Assembly: GCA_017553635.1 (NCBI GenBank)
Contig: JAFZKN010000018.1
Location: 1-51,219 of the forward strand
DNA from: Treponema sp.
GTDB lineage: Bacteria; Spirochaetota; Spirochaetia; Treponematales; Treponemataceae
Direction of reading: 5' to 3'
DNA: 51,219 nucleotides
In this document: piece by piece, positions 24,216 through 33,660 of the stretch
Numbering within the stretch: position 1 is the stretch's first letter
How the letters are laid out: each line of letters starts with the position of its first letter
Program-made: the position numbers and the translations under genes
Notes under the pieces: model-generated
What the model was told of the DNA's origin: nothing
Seen by the model: the letters and a program-made list of their open reading frames with translations, nothing else
Databases searched by the model: none

Positions 24216-24244
24216 TTTAAAACCGTGGTGTTTTGCGGTTTAAA
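24216..24244 (+). other. Hairpin between the RRM gene and pgk
   Basis: AAACCG (24220-24225) pairs with CGGTTT (24236-24241) around a 10-nt loop. TTTA/TAAA outer arms extend it with one bulged A. There is no T-run after it, so it is not a clear terminator; it may be a processing or leader element between the two genes. Confidence 0.4.
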
Positions 24245-24265
24245 TTATATATTAAGAGGTTTTAT

Positions 24266-25534
24266 ATGATTAAGACAGTAAAAGATGTTGATCTTAAAGG
24301 CAAACGCATTATCATGCGTGTTGATTTTAACGTACCAATGAAGGATGGAGTAGTTCAGGACGATACTCGTATCATGGCTGCTCTTCCTACAATTAAATAC
24401 ATTCTTGAACAGAGCCCACGCTCACTCGTTCTTATGAGCCACCTTGGTGACCCTAAAAAGGACGTAAAAAAGGCTCAGGAAAAGGCTGAAAAGGCCGGAA
24501 AAACATGGACAGATGCAGATGCAGAAAAGTTCATCAACGGTAAAAACCGCATGAAGCCGGTTGTAGAATACTTTGCTTCAAAGCTCGGAAAGGATGTAAC
24601 ATTCCTTCCAGATGCACTCGGACAGAAGGCAGCTATCGACGCTCTTCCAGAAGGTGCAGTTGCAATGCTTGAAAACGTTCGCTTCCACAAGGAAGAAACA
24701 TCTAAGGATGCTGCAGAACGCGATGTAATGGCAAAAGAACTTGCTACATACGGAGACATCTTCGTAAACGATGCATTCGGTACAGCTCACCGCGATCAGG
24801 CTTCTACAGCTTCTATCGCAAAGTTCATGCCAGTAGAAAGCGTTGGCGGCTTCCTCATGGAAAAAGAAGTTAAATACATTCAGCCAATGGTAACAAACCC
24901 GGAAAAACCAATGACTGCAATTATCGGTGGTGCAAAGGTTTCTTCTAAGATCGCAGTTCTCGAAAGCCTTATGAAGAATGCTTCTACACTCATCGTTGGT
25001 GGTGGTATGGCTTATACATTCCTCAAGGCACAGGGACACGCTATCGGTAAGTCACTTGTTGAAGATGACTTCCTTGATACAGCAAAAGATCTTCTTGCAA
25101 AGGCTGAAAAGGCTGGAGTTAAGATTCTTCTTCCTGTTGACCATGTTGGTGGTGCAGAATTTGCAGATAAGGATCCTGTTGCAGTTGATGCAGTTGATCT
25201 TCCAGATAACCTTATGGGTATGGACGTTGGTCCTAAGACAGTTGAACTTTACAAAGATGCAATTCTTTCTTCAAAGTCTATCGTATGGAACGGACCGGTT
25301 GGAGTATTCGAATTCGAAAACTTTGCAAAGGGAACTGAAGCTGTAGCCCGCCTCGTTGCAGAAGCAACATCTAAGGGTGCTATGACTGTAGTTGGTGGTG
25401 GTGACTCTGTTGCTGCTGTAAACAAGTTCAACCTTGCAGACAAGATGAGCCACGTATCTACTGGTGGTGGAGCTTCCCTCGAATTCCTCGAAGGAAAGAC
25501 ACTCCCAGGAATCGCGATTTTAGCTACGAAGTAG
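24266..25534 (+). CDS. pgk: Phosphoglycerate kinase
   Basis: A 422-residue glycolytic enzyme that transfers phosphate from 1,3-bisphosphoglycerate to ADP. The N-terminal substrate loop RVDFNVPMKDG, the basic patch around SHLGDP, ENVRFHKEE, NDAFGTAHR, the nucleotide-binding GGAKVSSKI and NGPVGVFEFE, and the glycine-rich GGGDSVAAV are all visible. ATG 24266 is preferred over the upstream TTG 24233 because AGAGG (24255-24259) lies upstream and MIKTVKDVDLKGKR is the usual N-terminus. Codons are strongly biased (CTC, CGC, ATC), as expected for abundant glycolytic enzymes. It ends at a terminator. Confidence 0.98.
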   Translation: MIKTVKDVDLKGKRIIMRVDFNVPMKDGVVQDDTRIMAALPTIKYILEQSPRSLVLMSHLGDPKKDVKKAQEKAEKAGKTWTDADAEKFINGKNRMKPVVEYFASKLGKDVTFLPDALGQKAAIDALPEGAVAMLENVRFHKEETSKDAAERDVMAKELATYGDIFVNDAFGTAHRDQASTASIAKFMPVESVGGFLMEKEVKYIQPMVTNPEKPMTAIIGGAKVSSKIAVLESLMKNASTLIVGGGMAYTFLKAQGHAIGKSLVEDDFLDTAKDLLAKAEKAGVKILLPVDHVGGAEFADKDPVAVDAVDLPDNLMGMDVGPKTVELYKDAILSSKSIVWNGPVGVFEFENFAKGTEAVARLVAEATSKGAMTVVGGGDSVAAVNKFNLADKMSHVSTGGGASLEFLEGKTLPGIAILATK

Positions 25535-25547
25535 ATAAAATCGGTAA

Positions 25548-25563
25548 GGTCGCGTAAGCGACC
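25548..25563. other. GTAA-loop hairpin downstream of pgk
   Basis: GGTCGC (25548-25553) pairs perfectly with GCGACC (25558-25563) around a GTAA loop (GNRA type). It has no T-run. It lies between the pgk stop and the real terminator and may protect the mRNA 3' end. Confidence 0.45.
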
Positions 25564-25605
25564 GACCTATCTTGGCTACAAAATAGACTTACGCTGAACG
25601 CATAA

Positions 25606-25635
25606 AGCTCCCATTTATCTGACGGGAGCTTTTTT
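25606..25635 (+). terminator. Intrinsic terminator after pgk
   Basis: AGCTCCC (25606-25612) and GGGAGCT (25624-25630) form a 7-bp stem, with flanking A-T pairs possible, an 11-nt loop, and a T-run to 25635. Confidence 0.9.
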
Positions 25636-25650
25636 ATGTCCTGAGTTTTG

Positions 25651-25679
25651 TTGAATTCTGTCAATAGTTATGATAAAAT
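25651..25679 (+). promoter_or_regulatory. Promoter of the class III cyclase gene, predicted leaderless
   Basis: TTGAAT (25651-25656), 17-nt spacer, TAAAAT (25674-25679), with TGA before the -10. The ATG at 25686 starts exactly 7 nt after the -10, so transcription should begin at the start codon itself. No ribosome site is present. The spacer holds a 19-nt sequence shared with 7450-7468. Confidence 0.65.
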
Positions 25680-25685
25680 GGACAA

Positions 25686-28004
25686 ATGAATGAGAGATTA
25701 TTAGATTACGGTTCTTTTGTATCGTCACCGGATGTAAAAAAGGATCCGATGCATAAAAAACAGGATTCAAAGACAGCAGGCGTAAAAAAAACTGTAGAAA
25801 ATAGAGATAGATCTTCAGTTAAAAAAATAAAACCTGTGGCAAAACCGGTTCATACTTCAAGTAAAGTTTCTGCAACCGGAAAAAAAACAGCCATAAAAAA
25901 CGGTTCAGCATTAAAAAATAATTCAGCAGAGAATAATATCCGTCCGAGACGACGTACTTCAATTAGTGGAAAACTCATTTTTATCATTTCTTCTCTTGTT
26001 GTTATTTCGATGGGACTTATTACTTTTCTTGTATCGTATTACGTTACAGAAGATACAGGAAAAAATGCCGAACAGTCTAATTTTACTCTCAATACTAGAA
26101 CCGCTGCAGGCTGTGAAAACAGAATAAACGGAATTGTTTCTAATGTTTCTTTTTTCTGTGATCTTATTGTTACGGATGATGAAAATAAAAATATTAAGGA
26201 TTTTGTTTTTGAAAATTCTTTTGTAAAAATTACTGAAGACTTTTTTAAGAGAAATCCGGATGTAGCGGCAGTTTATTTTTCTTCTGACGATTTTGCCGTT
26301 TATAATAAAGAGTTTTTAAAATCAAATAATATTTCGACTCCATTAATTGATGCATATTTTTCAACAAACAGAGGTTTGATGCAGAGCGCAGGAAATGGCT
26401 CTCCAAAAATTGCAAATGCTTCTCCATATTTTTCTTTTGCAATGCTTGGTCTTTTTTATAAAATGAATGTTGATAAAAAACCTCAGGTCGTAAGCGTACT
26501 TTATGCATCGGATAAACTTGCAGAAAGTATTTCAACTGGAAGGATAAACGAATCATTTTTAATTAATGACAGGGGAGTTATTCTTCTTACTTCAAATCCT
26601 GATGTTATGATTAAAGCATCAGATATGTCAGCTAATGAATTTGTAAAACAGGTTCTTGAAGAGAATGATTCTGGGAAACAGATTCGTTATACTGACTCCC
26701 AGGGAATCGAATATATTGCTGCATGTAAAAAAATTACAGATGCAAACTGCCGTGTCATTACACAGGTTAAGTGTGATGTTGTACTTGAAGCAATCAGAAT
26801 TACAACAAGGAGAAATATTGCACTTACGGCTGCAATCCTTTCTATTGCGATTATTGTAATCTGGATTTTTGCAAAAACAATAAGTGTTCCTCTTATTGAA
26901 CTTACAGAAGTTACTGATCAGATTAATCAGGGAAATTTTAATACTGAACTTTTTGATTCACTTAATACAAAACGAACTGACGAAATCGGTATTTTAAATT
27001 TGAGTACGAAAAATGAACGTGATATTTTAAATACTGTAACAAGTCTTACGAATAAAGGTGTAACAAAAGCAATTGTAAGAAAAGAAATAGACTTTAATCC
27101 TCATTTAAAAGATGTAACTGTTTTCTTTTCTGATATTCGTGGGTTTACTGCAATATCTGATGGTTTTAACAAGCGTTTCGGTGATAAATCCGCAGCAGAA
27201 ATCATCGGTTTTTTAAATGACTATATGTCACGAATGGTAAACTGTATTTCGATTACAGGTGGTGTTGTAGATAAGTTTGAAGGTGATGCTGTAATGGCTG
27301 CATGGGGTGTTCTCCGTGATGATAATCTGGAAAATGAAGATGAACAGCATAAGAAAAATGTTAAGCTTGATGCATTGAGCGCAATCAGAGCAACAGTTGC
27401 AATGCGTTATTCTCTTATGAAATACAATAAAGATGCAGAAGAGTTTACGGAAAAACATAAAAATGAACCTCTTGCACAGTATAAACCTCACATCAGAATT
27501 GGATGTGGTCTTAATTCAGGTCGCGCAACCGTAGGATTTATGGGATCTTCTGAAAAAATGGAATTTACTTCTATCGGTGATGCTGTTAACCTTGCAAGCC
27601 GTACAGAAAGTTCTAATAAGCCGTGTGGAACTGACATTCTCATAACTCAGGATACATATTCAATTTTAAAAAATGATTTTATCAGATGTAAGGAAAATAA
27701 TTTTACAATATCTGAAAAAAACATTCCGAATGAAATCATAGTTGAAAAGATACCTGTTACATTTGAAGTTAAAGGAAAGGGTAAGCAGAATTTCTATGCG
27801 GTCGTTAATATGCCTCAGTTTGATATCGGGTCATTCTTTAGAATGGCAGATCCTGGTTTTACAGTTGACCCGGCATGTGAAACAGCTGTAGGCCCTAAAG
27901 GTCCTAAGACACTGGCTCAGTTAAGAAAAATGCTTGGTATTCCGACTCCAGATTTTGAGAGAGTAAACTTAGATGAAGAAGAAAACAAGATCAAAGTTCA
28001 GTGA
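25686..28004 (+). CDS. Membrane class III adenylate/guanylate cyclase with extracytoplasmic sensor and HAMP
   Basis: A 772-residue sensor cyclase. Residues 1-94 are a lysine-rich, probably disordered cytoplasmic tail. Membrane helix 1 (about 95-120) and helix 2 (about 377-397) enclose a 255-residue sensor domain, Cache-like in size. A HAMP segment (about 397-450) precedes the catalytic domain (about 470-720), with VTVFFSDIRGFTAIS and VDKFEGDAVMAAWG supplying the two metal Asp, and GCGLNSGRATVGFMGSSEKMEFTSIGDAVNLASR the transition-state region. It should make cAMP (or cGMP) in response to an envelope signal. A 120-residue C-terminal tail follows. It heads an operon: the FecR gene overlaps its end by 32 bp. 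Confidence 0.92.
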   Translation: MNERLLDYGSFVSSPDVKKDPMHKKQDSKTAGVKKTVENRDRSSVKKIKPVAKPVHTSSKVSATGKKTAIKNGSALKNNSAENNIRPRRRTSISGKLIFIISSLVVISMGLITFLVSYYVTEDTGKNAEQSNFTLNTRTAAGCENRINGIVSNVSFFCDLIVTDDENKNIKDFVFENSFVKITEDFFKRNPDVAAVYFSSDDFAVYNKEFLKSNNISTPLIDAYFSTNRGLMQSAGNGSPKIANASPYFSFAMLGLFYKMNVDKKPQVVSVLYASDKLAESISTGRINESFLINDRGVILLTSNPDVMIKASDMSANEFVKQVLEENDSGKQIRYTDSQGIEYIAACKKITDANCRVITQVKCDVVLEAIRITTRRNIALTAAILSIAIIVIWIFAKTISVPLIELTEVTDQINQGNFNTELFDSLNTKRTDEIGILNLSTKNERDILNTVTSLTNKGVTKAIVRKEIDFNPHLKDVTVFFSDIRGFTAISDGFNKRFGDKSAAEIIGFLNDYMSRMVNCISITGGVVDKFEGDAVMAAWGVLRDDNLENEDEQHKKNVKLDALSAIRATVAMRYSLMKYNKDAEEFTEKHKNEPLAQYKPHIRIGCGLNSGRATVGFMGSSEKMEFTSIGDAVNLASRTESSNKPCGTDILITQDTYSILKNDFIRCKENNFTISEKNIPNEIIVEKIPVTFEVKGKGKQNFYAVVNMPQFDIGSFFRMADPGFTVDPACETAVGPKGPKTLAQLRKMLGIPTPDFERVNLDEEENKIKVQ

Positions 28005-30429
28005 TCGATTTTTACTTTTTTCATGCTTTCTCATCTGTGCTTTAAGTCTGGGTTACTTTTTTACAGACTTATATAGAAGTGCCGTACGCAATGAAAAACC
28101 GATTGCAACTGTGTATTTAAAGCGAAAAATTACTCAGCGCAAGTTTTCTGACAGTGTTGTATGGGACAGGCTTCAGAATGGATCTCCTTTGTATAATGAA
28201 GATATTATAAGGACTGATTTTGATTCTTCTGCCATCATCAGATTTGGCGAGGGTACTGAAAAACAGGGACCTGATATTGAACTTGATGAAAATACTATGA
28301 TCCAGATTTTTGAAGCAGAAAACGGTTCGTTTAAAATGTCTGTTTCCGGTGGTAATTTTTCAGTTGACAATTCAAATTCTAAATCTGGTGTAAAAATCGA
28401 TTTAGGTAATTCTTCTGTTATTAATCTCAGTTCAGGAAGTAAAATGAGTGCATCTTTCTCCGAAGGTAAAAATTCTTTTGTAATTTCTGAAGGAGAAGGA
28501 AATATCAGTACTGGAGACGGTAAGGTTGAATATATTAAAAACGGCGAAGCTGTAAAGATTGATGCGTCTGGGAATAGAATTATATATCCTGTAAGTGTTT
28601 CAAACCTTGATATGAATAAAAAACTTCTGGCTTTTGATGATTCTGAAAAAACAGTTGATTTTAATATTTCAAAAAATACTGTATTTGAAAATGAAGATAT
28701 TATTTTAGAAACTGCAACTGATAAAGATTTTAAGAATGTTGTTTTAAAAAAGAATGTCGGAAAAGAAGATGTGGTAAAAGTAAAAGCTGCAGAAGGAGAC
28801 CTTTATTACAGGGTTTATCCGGAAGGAAGAAGTTCAGAGTCATATGAAGGAAAAGTCTCTATAAAGACAATAAAATCTCCATCTCTCATAACTCCTGCTC
28901 ATGAAAGTTCATATTCTTATATCCATGATGAGTCAGATGATAATTTGGATATAGAGTTTAGATGGAATGTTGATGAATACTGTGATTACTGCAGATTTGA
29001 AGTTTTCGCTGCGAATGATTCTGATAATGCAATAATTACAAAAGATATTAAGGAAAGATATGTTATAATTGATACTCTTAAAGCAGGTGAATACAGATGG
29101 AAGATTACTCCACATTATGCTGTAGACAGTATCGGATTTGGAAAAGGAACCGGATTTAACAGCTTTACTGTTTCAAAGACAGAGCTTAAATCAATTCCGG
29201 AGCTCTTGCTTCCTCTTAAGAATTCAATTATTTCACTTACAGAAAAAGATGAAGATATTTTGTTTGCGTGGAATTCAGATTTAAAAAATTCAGAATACCA
29301 GGTGAGAATTTCAAAGGATAAAAATTTTTCATCTGACTATGTTGTGTTTAAGGAACAGAGTTATGTTCTACAAAAATCAATTCCTTTTTCTATAAACACA
29401 CTTTCACCTGGAACATATTACTGGTACGTAACTGCAATTGATCATAATAACAAAGAATTTAAATCAGAAGTAAACAGTTTTGAAGTTGAACTTTTTGATC
29501 CGAATAAGCCTAAGGTTGCAATGATAGAAGAACCTGCTGTAAAAGATGCAGAGATAAAAGCAGAAGAGGTAAAGCCGAAAGAATCTGCTCCTGCAGTTCA
29601 GCCGCAACCTGTTTCTAAAAAAAATGAACTTAAAAAACCGGAGCCAAAAAAAACTGTTCCAAAGCAGGTTTCAAAACCGGTTCCAAAACCAGAGCCAAAG
29701 CCTGTGGTAAAACCGGTTCCAAAACCAGAGCCAAAGCCTGTGGTAAAACCGGTTGTTCTTCTTACTCCAGCTGATTCATCAAAAATTGATGGACTTAAAG
29801 CTGTAAGGGAACCTACATCGTTTACATGGAACAGTAATGAAAATATAAAGACATCTCAATTTGTTCTTACGAAAATAAACGAGAATGGTACTACAACAGA
29901 TGTTAAAAAGATTGATAATCCGAAAGGAAAAGTAACGTTAAAGAGAATTTTACCTGGTTTATACAGATGGACGGTAAAAGCTGTTTCTTCAGATGGAACA
30001 GATATTTCGTCCGAAGTGAGTTTTACTTTTGAAGTAGAGCCGATTGAAATGCTTAGCCCTATTAAGGCATTGTCTCCGGAAGATTCTTTTGTAATTGATG
30101 CTGAATATCTTAAGAATAACAGAAAGATTCTGTTTACATGGGAAGAATGTCCTGATGCAACGGATTATCTTTTTGTATTATATAAAAAGAATGAAAATGG
30201 TACACTTGATAAGATTGGAAAGAAAAAACTTAACAAAACTCTTTACTGGCTTTCTGATCTTTCTATTCTGGATGTTGGTGAATTCGAATGGCATGTTACA
30301 GCTTATGTTCATGCAAAAGATGGATTTACCGAAAGAAGGAGTGAAACTTGTGTAACTGATTTTTCGATAAATTTTGATCTTCCTGATGAGATAAAGACTA
30401 AAGAACCTGGAAAAATGTATGGCGAATAA
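27973..30429 (+). CDS. FecR-domain protein with Fn3-like repeats and Pro/Lys-rich linker
   Basis: An 818-residue membrane-anchored protein. One N-terminal helix (about 12-32, FLLFSCFLICALSLGYFF) is followed by a FecR domain (about 60-190: LQNGSPLYNEDIIRTDFDSSAIIRF, DENTMIQI, FVISEGEGNISTGDG). Four beta-sandwich repeats share a W-N core and a late Y-x-W-x-V strand, near residues 327, 430, 616 and 720 (FRWNVDE, FAWNSDL, FTWNSNE, FTWEEC). Between repeats 2 and 3 lies a Pro/Lys/Glu linker (about 510-596) encoded by a 36-bp tandem repeat, like a TonB-type periplasm-spanning rod. It may carry signals or bind peptidoglycan next to the cyclase. The start overlaps the cyclase end by 32 bp. Confidence 0.8.
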   Translation: MKKKTRSKFSDRFLLFSCFLICALSLGYFFTDLYRSAVRNEKPIATVYLKRKITQRKFSDSVVWDRLQNGSPLYNEDIIRTDFDSSAIIRFGEGTEKQGPDIELDENTMIQIFEAENGSFKMSVSGGNFSVDNSNSKSGVKIDLGNSSVINLSSGSKMSASFSEGKNSFVISEGEGNISTGDGKVEYIKNGEAVKIDASGNRIIYPVSVSNLDMNKKLLAFDDSEKTVDFNISKNTVFENEDIILETATDKDFKNVVLKKNVGKEDVVKVKAAEGDLYYRVYPEGRSSESYEGKVSIKTIKSPSLITPAHESSYSYIHDESDDNLDIEFRWNVDEYCDYCRFEVFAANDSDNAIITKDIKERYVIIDTLKAGEYRWKITPHYAVDSIGFGKGTGFNSFTVSKTELKSIPELLLPLKNSIISLTEKDEDILFAWNSDLKNSEYQVRISKDKNFSSDYVVFKEQSYVLQKSIPFSINTLSPGTYYWYVTAIDHNNKEFKSEVNSFEVELFDPNKPKVAMIEEPAVKDAEIKAEEVKPKESAPAVQPQPVSKKNELKKPEPKKTVPKQVSKPVPKPEPKPVVKPVPKPEPKPVVKPVVLLTPADSSKIDGLKAVREPTSFTWNSNENIKTSQFVLTKINENGTTTDVKKIDNPKGKVTLKRILPGLYRWTVKAVSSDGTDISSEVSFTFEVEPIEMLSPIKALSPEDSFVIDAEYLKNNRKILFTWEECPDATDYLFVLYKKNENGTLDKIGKKKLNKTLYWLSDLSILDVGEFEWHVTAYVHAKDGFTERRSETCVTDFSINFDLPDEIKTKEPGKMYGE
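29673..29754 (+). repeat. 36-bp tandem repeat, 2.3 copies, in the Pro/Lys-rich linker
   Basis: Two perfect copies of a 36-bp unit (29673-29708 and 29709-29744) are followed by 10 bp of a third. Each encodes 12 residues, KPVPKPEPKPVV. As a multiple of three the repeat can expand or shrink without a frameshift, changing the length of the linker. Confidence 0.92.
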
Positions 30430-31591
30430 TAAAAGAATTTTATTTTTATTTTGTATTCTTCTCGTAACAGGTTTTGGAAGGACATTTTTGTCAGCCCAGA
30501 GCTCAGGTAAAATTTTTATTCAGAAACTTGAATGGGAAGAAGATAAAAATGCATATGAATATGAAGTTGAAATTACAAAATCAGGTGAGGATTCAGTTAA
30601 AAAGAAGATAAAGACAAGGGATAATTTTGTTGAATTTTCGATGAAAGCCGGTGAATATAAGTATCGCGTAAAAGTTTATGACTTCCTTGGCAGAATGGCA
30701 TCTGTTACAGACTGGAAAGATTTTACCATTACAAAAGCCGTTGCGCCGGATATTTCACTTGTAAACGATACTTTAGAAATTCCGCGTAAAAAAGCGAGAG
30801 AGCTTGTTGTTCCGATAGATGTAGAAAAAATAGAACCTGAAGCTTCGGTTACTTTTATAAATATAGAAACAAATGAAGAAGTAGAGGGAAAACTTGATGT
30901 CGAAACAGATGAAGAAGGAAACGTAAAATCTTCTAAGGCAGTTTTCCCGGGAGCCGTCTCGGGCCAATGGAAAGTTGTTGTTACAAACCCGAGCGGACTT
31001 TCAAGTGAGTCAGAGCCGATTTCTGTAGAGAATGCTAAAAAAGAGCCTGGTAAAGACAGAGACTTCAGTATCATGGTAACTGGACTGACTTCTGTAATTA
31101 TGTCCGGAAAGACTAAAGAAAATATAGAATATGGAAAAGCAGATTCTGCCAATTATATCGGGTTTGGTTTTACGATTCAGCATTTGCCGATAAAATCAGG
31201 TAATTTGATGCTTGGTTATGAAGGAAAATACAGCTATTTCAGCAGGATGTATAGTACAGAGTCTTATGATTTAGGTTGTCGTTTTAACGATTTTGACATA
31301 GATTTTGCATTGCGTTATAATTTGCTTGATAATAAATTTGGTTTAAATGCAAAGCTTGGTTTTGGTTTAACTTTAATCACAGAAAGTATTCATTATGTCG
31401 GTTCTTCAGTATTGACCGCTCATGATCCTGTTACTTTTGGTTATGTTAATGTAAATGGTGGTGTTTCGGTAAACTGGATACCGTTTAAGCATTTTATAAT
31501 GGAACTTGGTGCAAACCTTACTGATGTTCTGGCGGAAGATGAAAATATTTTTATACTTGTTCCATATTTAAGTGCAGGAATCAGATTTTAG
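30419..31591 (+). CDS. Putative outer-membrane beta-barrel protein
   Basis: A 390-residue exported protein. Residues 1-27 form a signal peptide ending in LSAQS. Residues about 28-105 are a beta-sandwich like the Fn3-type repeats of the preceding gene (YEYEVEITKSG, GEYKYRVKVYDFLGRMASVTDW), then a second beta region about 115-200. The C-terminal 180 residues have alternating amphipathic strands (YIGFGFTIQHLP, MLGYEGKYSYF, IDFALRYNLL, LNAKLGFGLTLI) and end in FILVPYLSAGIRF; a terminal Phe is typical for outer-membrane barrels assembled by BAM. It overlaps the FecR gene by 11 bp, so they are one operon. The family is not named by me; an OMP role is inferred. Confidence 0.65.
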   Translation: MANNKRILFLFCILLVTGFGRTFLSAQSSGKIFIQKLEWEEDKNAYEYEVEITKSGEDSVKKKIKTRDNFVEFSMKAGEYKYRVKVYDFLGRMASVTDWKDFTITKAVAPDISLVNDTLEIPRKKARELVVPIDVEKIEPEASVTFINIETNEEVEGKLDVETDEEGNVKSSKAVFPGAVSGQWKVVVTNPSGLSSESEPISVENAKKEPGKDRDFSIMVTGLTSVIMSGKTKENIEYGKADSANYIGFGFTIQHLPIKSGNLMLGYEGKYSYFSRMYSTESYDLGCRFNDFDIDFALRYNLLDNKFGLNAKLGFGLTLITESIHYVGSSVLTAHDPVTFGYVNVNGGVSVNWIPFKHFIMELGANLTDVLAEDENIFILVPYLSAGIRF

Positions 31592-31603
31592 ACGGAGTTT
31601 ATT

Positions 31604-33649
31604 ATGAAGAGAAGAGTTTTAACCGGTCTTTTAAGTTTTTCATTATGCGTCATCTCCCTTTTTATTCTTGTAAACTGTTCTGATTTTATTTTTGACAGTG
31701 AAATAAAATTTAACCAGAGTATTAATGAACAGATAGAAAATGATACTACTGTAACCGTTACTTTTGTTTCTGATAATCCGGCTGTCACAGGCGATTATTA
31801 CACCTCTCGTAAAAAATATAAAATCGGAAGTGGGATTACTGCAGAAAATCTTCCGAATTCTAATACAGATAAAGAAATGTCATCATGGAAATCCGGGAAA
31901 GTTATAAAAGCATGGAAAGTTTATAAAGATGGTGGATTGACCATTTCAACAAATGGTGATGAGGTAGAGTCTTTTTTGGCAAGCGCTAACGGAATTATTC
32001 TTTATCCTGAGTGGAGAGATGAATGTGTCCTTACATTGATGGACGGTGTAAAAGAAGGATCAACAGGAAAAGCTTATTCTGGAAATACTCCTAATGTAAT
32101 AAAATTCTGGGCAGGAGAAAAAGTAAGGATCCCGACGCCTGGTGCACAATTTAATGCTTCAGATAATACAGTTGTATTTGAAAACTGGTATTCTGATTCA
32201 TCTCTTAGTTCATCGTGCAATTTTTTAGATACGGACAGCGAGGGATTATACTGGCAGACAGAGTCTTCAACCACACATACTACAATTTATGCCGGGTGGA
32301 AGTACAAATACGTTTATGTAGATCCGCAGAGTGCACAAGACGACTCACCAACAGGAATTGACAGGAACCATCCTGTAAAGACAATTGCCGAAGCAAAAAA
32401 GTATTTAAAGAATGCAATTTATAACGCGTCTAATCCTGATGAAGTTCCTGCTATAAAGCTTATGAGTGTTGTAAGCGATTCTTCTGATTTTTCGAGTTTA
32501 AGCGGCATAACGACTTCTGATTTTAATAATGCGATACTTACGCGTTGGTCCGGATATACAGGTTCATTTATTGATGCAACGACAAGTGGTCCAACTATCT
32601 CATTAACTACATTTGACGGCGGTTCAACTTTGGGATTAAATTCCAGTGCGCCTGCAATATGCTCTAATCAAAATTTGACATTGACTGATGTTACGATACA
32701 GAATTTTCATAATACTTCAACAGATGTAGAAAAGGCGGCATCTGCTGTATATTGTTCAGGATATGTAACTATTTCGGGCTGTACTTTTAAAAATAATTCA
32801 TCAGGAAACACTTCCCCTTACGGTTCTTCTTTATATTTAACTGGTAATGGAAAAATAGAAAATACTGATATTTCCAATGCTGCAGGATATTCAGTTTATG
32901 CTGGTTCTGATGTACAAATTCTCAATGACTCAAATATTAAAAATGCATACGTTAAAGGCAGTAAATCCTTAACGATTGGTGATGGCGTAAAATTTGACAC
33001 ATCAAAATCTGTTTATCTTGAATCCGGAGCATCAATAAAAATCGTGGAAAGTTTATCGGATACACTGGTTGCAAAAATTGAGTCTCAAGATTACACCAAT
33101 GCCCCTTTTGTTTTGACCGTAGATGGTTCTGTATCACTGACTGATAACTATAAGAGGTTTGCATGTGCTCATTCAGGATATGGTATAAACTCATTGGGGC
33201 AGATTGTCCCTTCAGGTGATATTTCAATTACGATAAGTAATCCGGGCGGTGTTGAAGAATTTGATCTTGGAAATCTTTCTCAAACACAGGTTTCCCTCAA
33301 TACTTCGAGTGATACGGTTGTAAGGTTTATTCTTAACTCAGGTGTAATAGATAATCTTGCAACATGGGGCTTGGTTCCAGGCGGCGCAGAAGCACATCCT
33401 ATTCAGTATATGATTGATGGAACTGCTTATGGATGTGTACAGGCAAAACAAGATTCAGCAACTGGAAACTGGTATGCAGATATAGTAATAGGAAGGCAAG
33501 ACAATAAAATTCCAAATGAATTTGAGCAATCAAGTTCATGGAGTGATTATGAATTAAATCTTGGAATGCGTTCTTTGCAGATTTATTCAGCAGGAAAGGA
33601 TTCTTCAAAAGTTGTAACAAAGAAGAATTATACAATTATCGTAAAATAA
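31604..33649 (+). CDS. Large lipoprotein with predicted parallel beta-helix
   Basis: A 681-residue lipoprotein. The signal peptide ends in a lipobox (FILVNC, Cys at about residue 25). Residues about 45-230 are beta-rich and resemble the InlB_B/Listeria-Bacteroides repeat style (TVTFVSDNPA, YYTSRKKYKIGSG, VFENWYSDSSL, TIYAGWKYKYVYVD). Residues about 240-500 match the style of right-handed beta-helix proteins (RNHPVKTIAEAKKYLKNA, ALTLTDVTIQNFHN-type rungs, VTISGCTFKNNSSG). GGAG precedes the ATG and it lies 12 nt after the barrel gene. It is likely anchored in the outer membrane and exposed, perhaps as an adhesin or glycan binder. No catalytic residues are recognisable. Confidence 0.75.
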   Translation: MKRRVLTGLLSFSLCVISLFILVNCSDFIFDSEIKFNQSINEQIENDTTVTVTFVSDNPAVTGDYYTSRKKYKIGSGITAENLPNSNTDKEMSSWKSGKVIKAWKVYKDGGLTISTNGDEVESFLASANGIILYPEWRDECVLTLMDGVKEGSTGKAYSGNTPNVIKFWAGEKVRIPTPGAQFNASDNTVVFENWYSDSSLSSSCNFLDTDSEGLYWQTESSTTHTTIYAGWKYKYVYVDPQSAQDDSPTGIDRNHPVKTIAEAKKYLKNAIYNASNPDEVPAIKLMSVVSDSSDFSSLSGITTSDFNNAILTRWSGYTGSFIDATTSGPTISLTTFDGGSTLGLNSSAPAICSNQNLTLTDVTIQNFHNTSTDVEKAASAVYCSGYVTISGCTFKNNSSGNTSPYGSSLYLTGNGKIENTDISNAAGYSVYAGSDVQILNDSNIKNAYVKGSKSLTIGDGVKFDTSKSVYLESGASIKIVESLSDTLVAKIESQDYTNAPFVLTVDGSVSLTDNYKRFACAHSGYGINSLGQIVPSGDISITISNPGGVEEFDLGNLSQTQVSLNTSSDTVVRFILNSGVIDNLATWGLVPGGAEAHPIQYMIDGTAYGCVQAKQDSATGNWYADIVIGRQDNKIPNEFEQSSSWSDYELNLGMRSLQIYSAGKDSSKVVTKKNYTIIVK

Positions 33650-33660
33650 AAGGAGTAAAT

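Noticed and set aside
29673..29754. CRISPR-like direct repeats
   Set aside because: The units are adjacent with no spacers and encode a Pro/Lys linker in frame.
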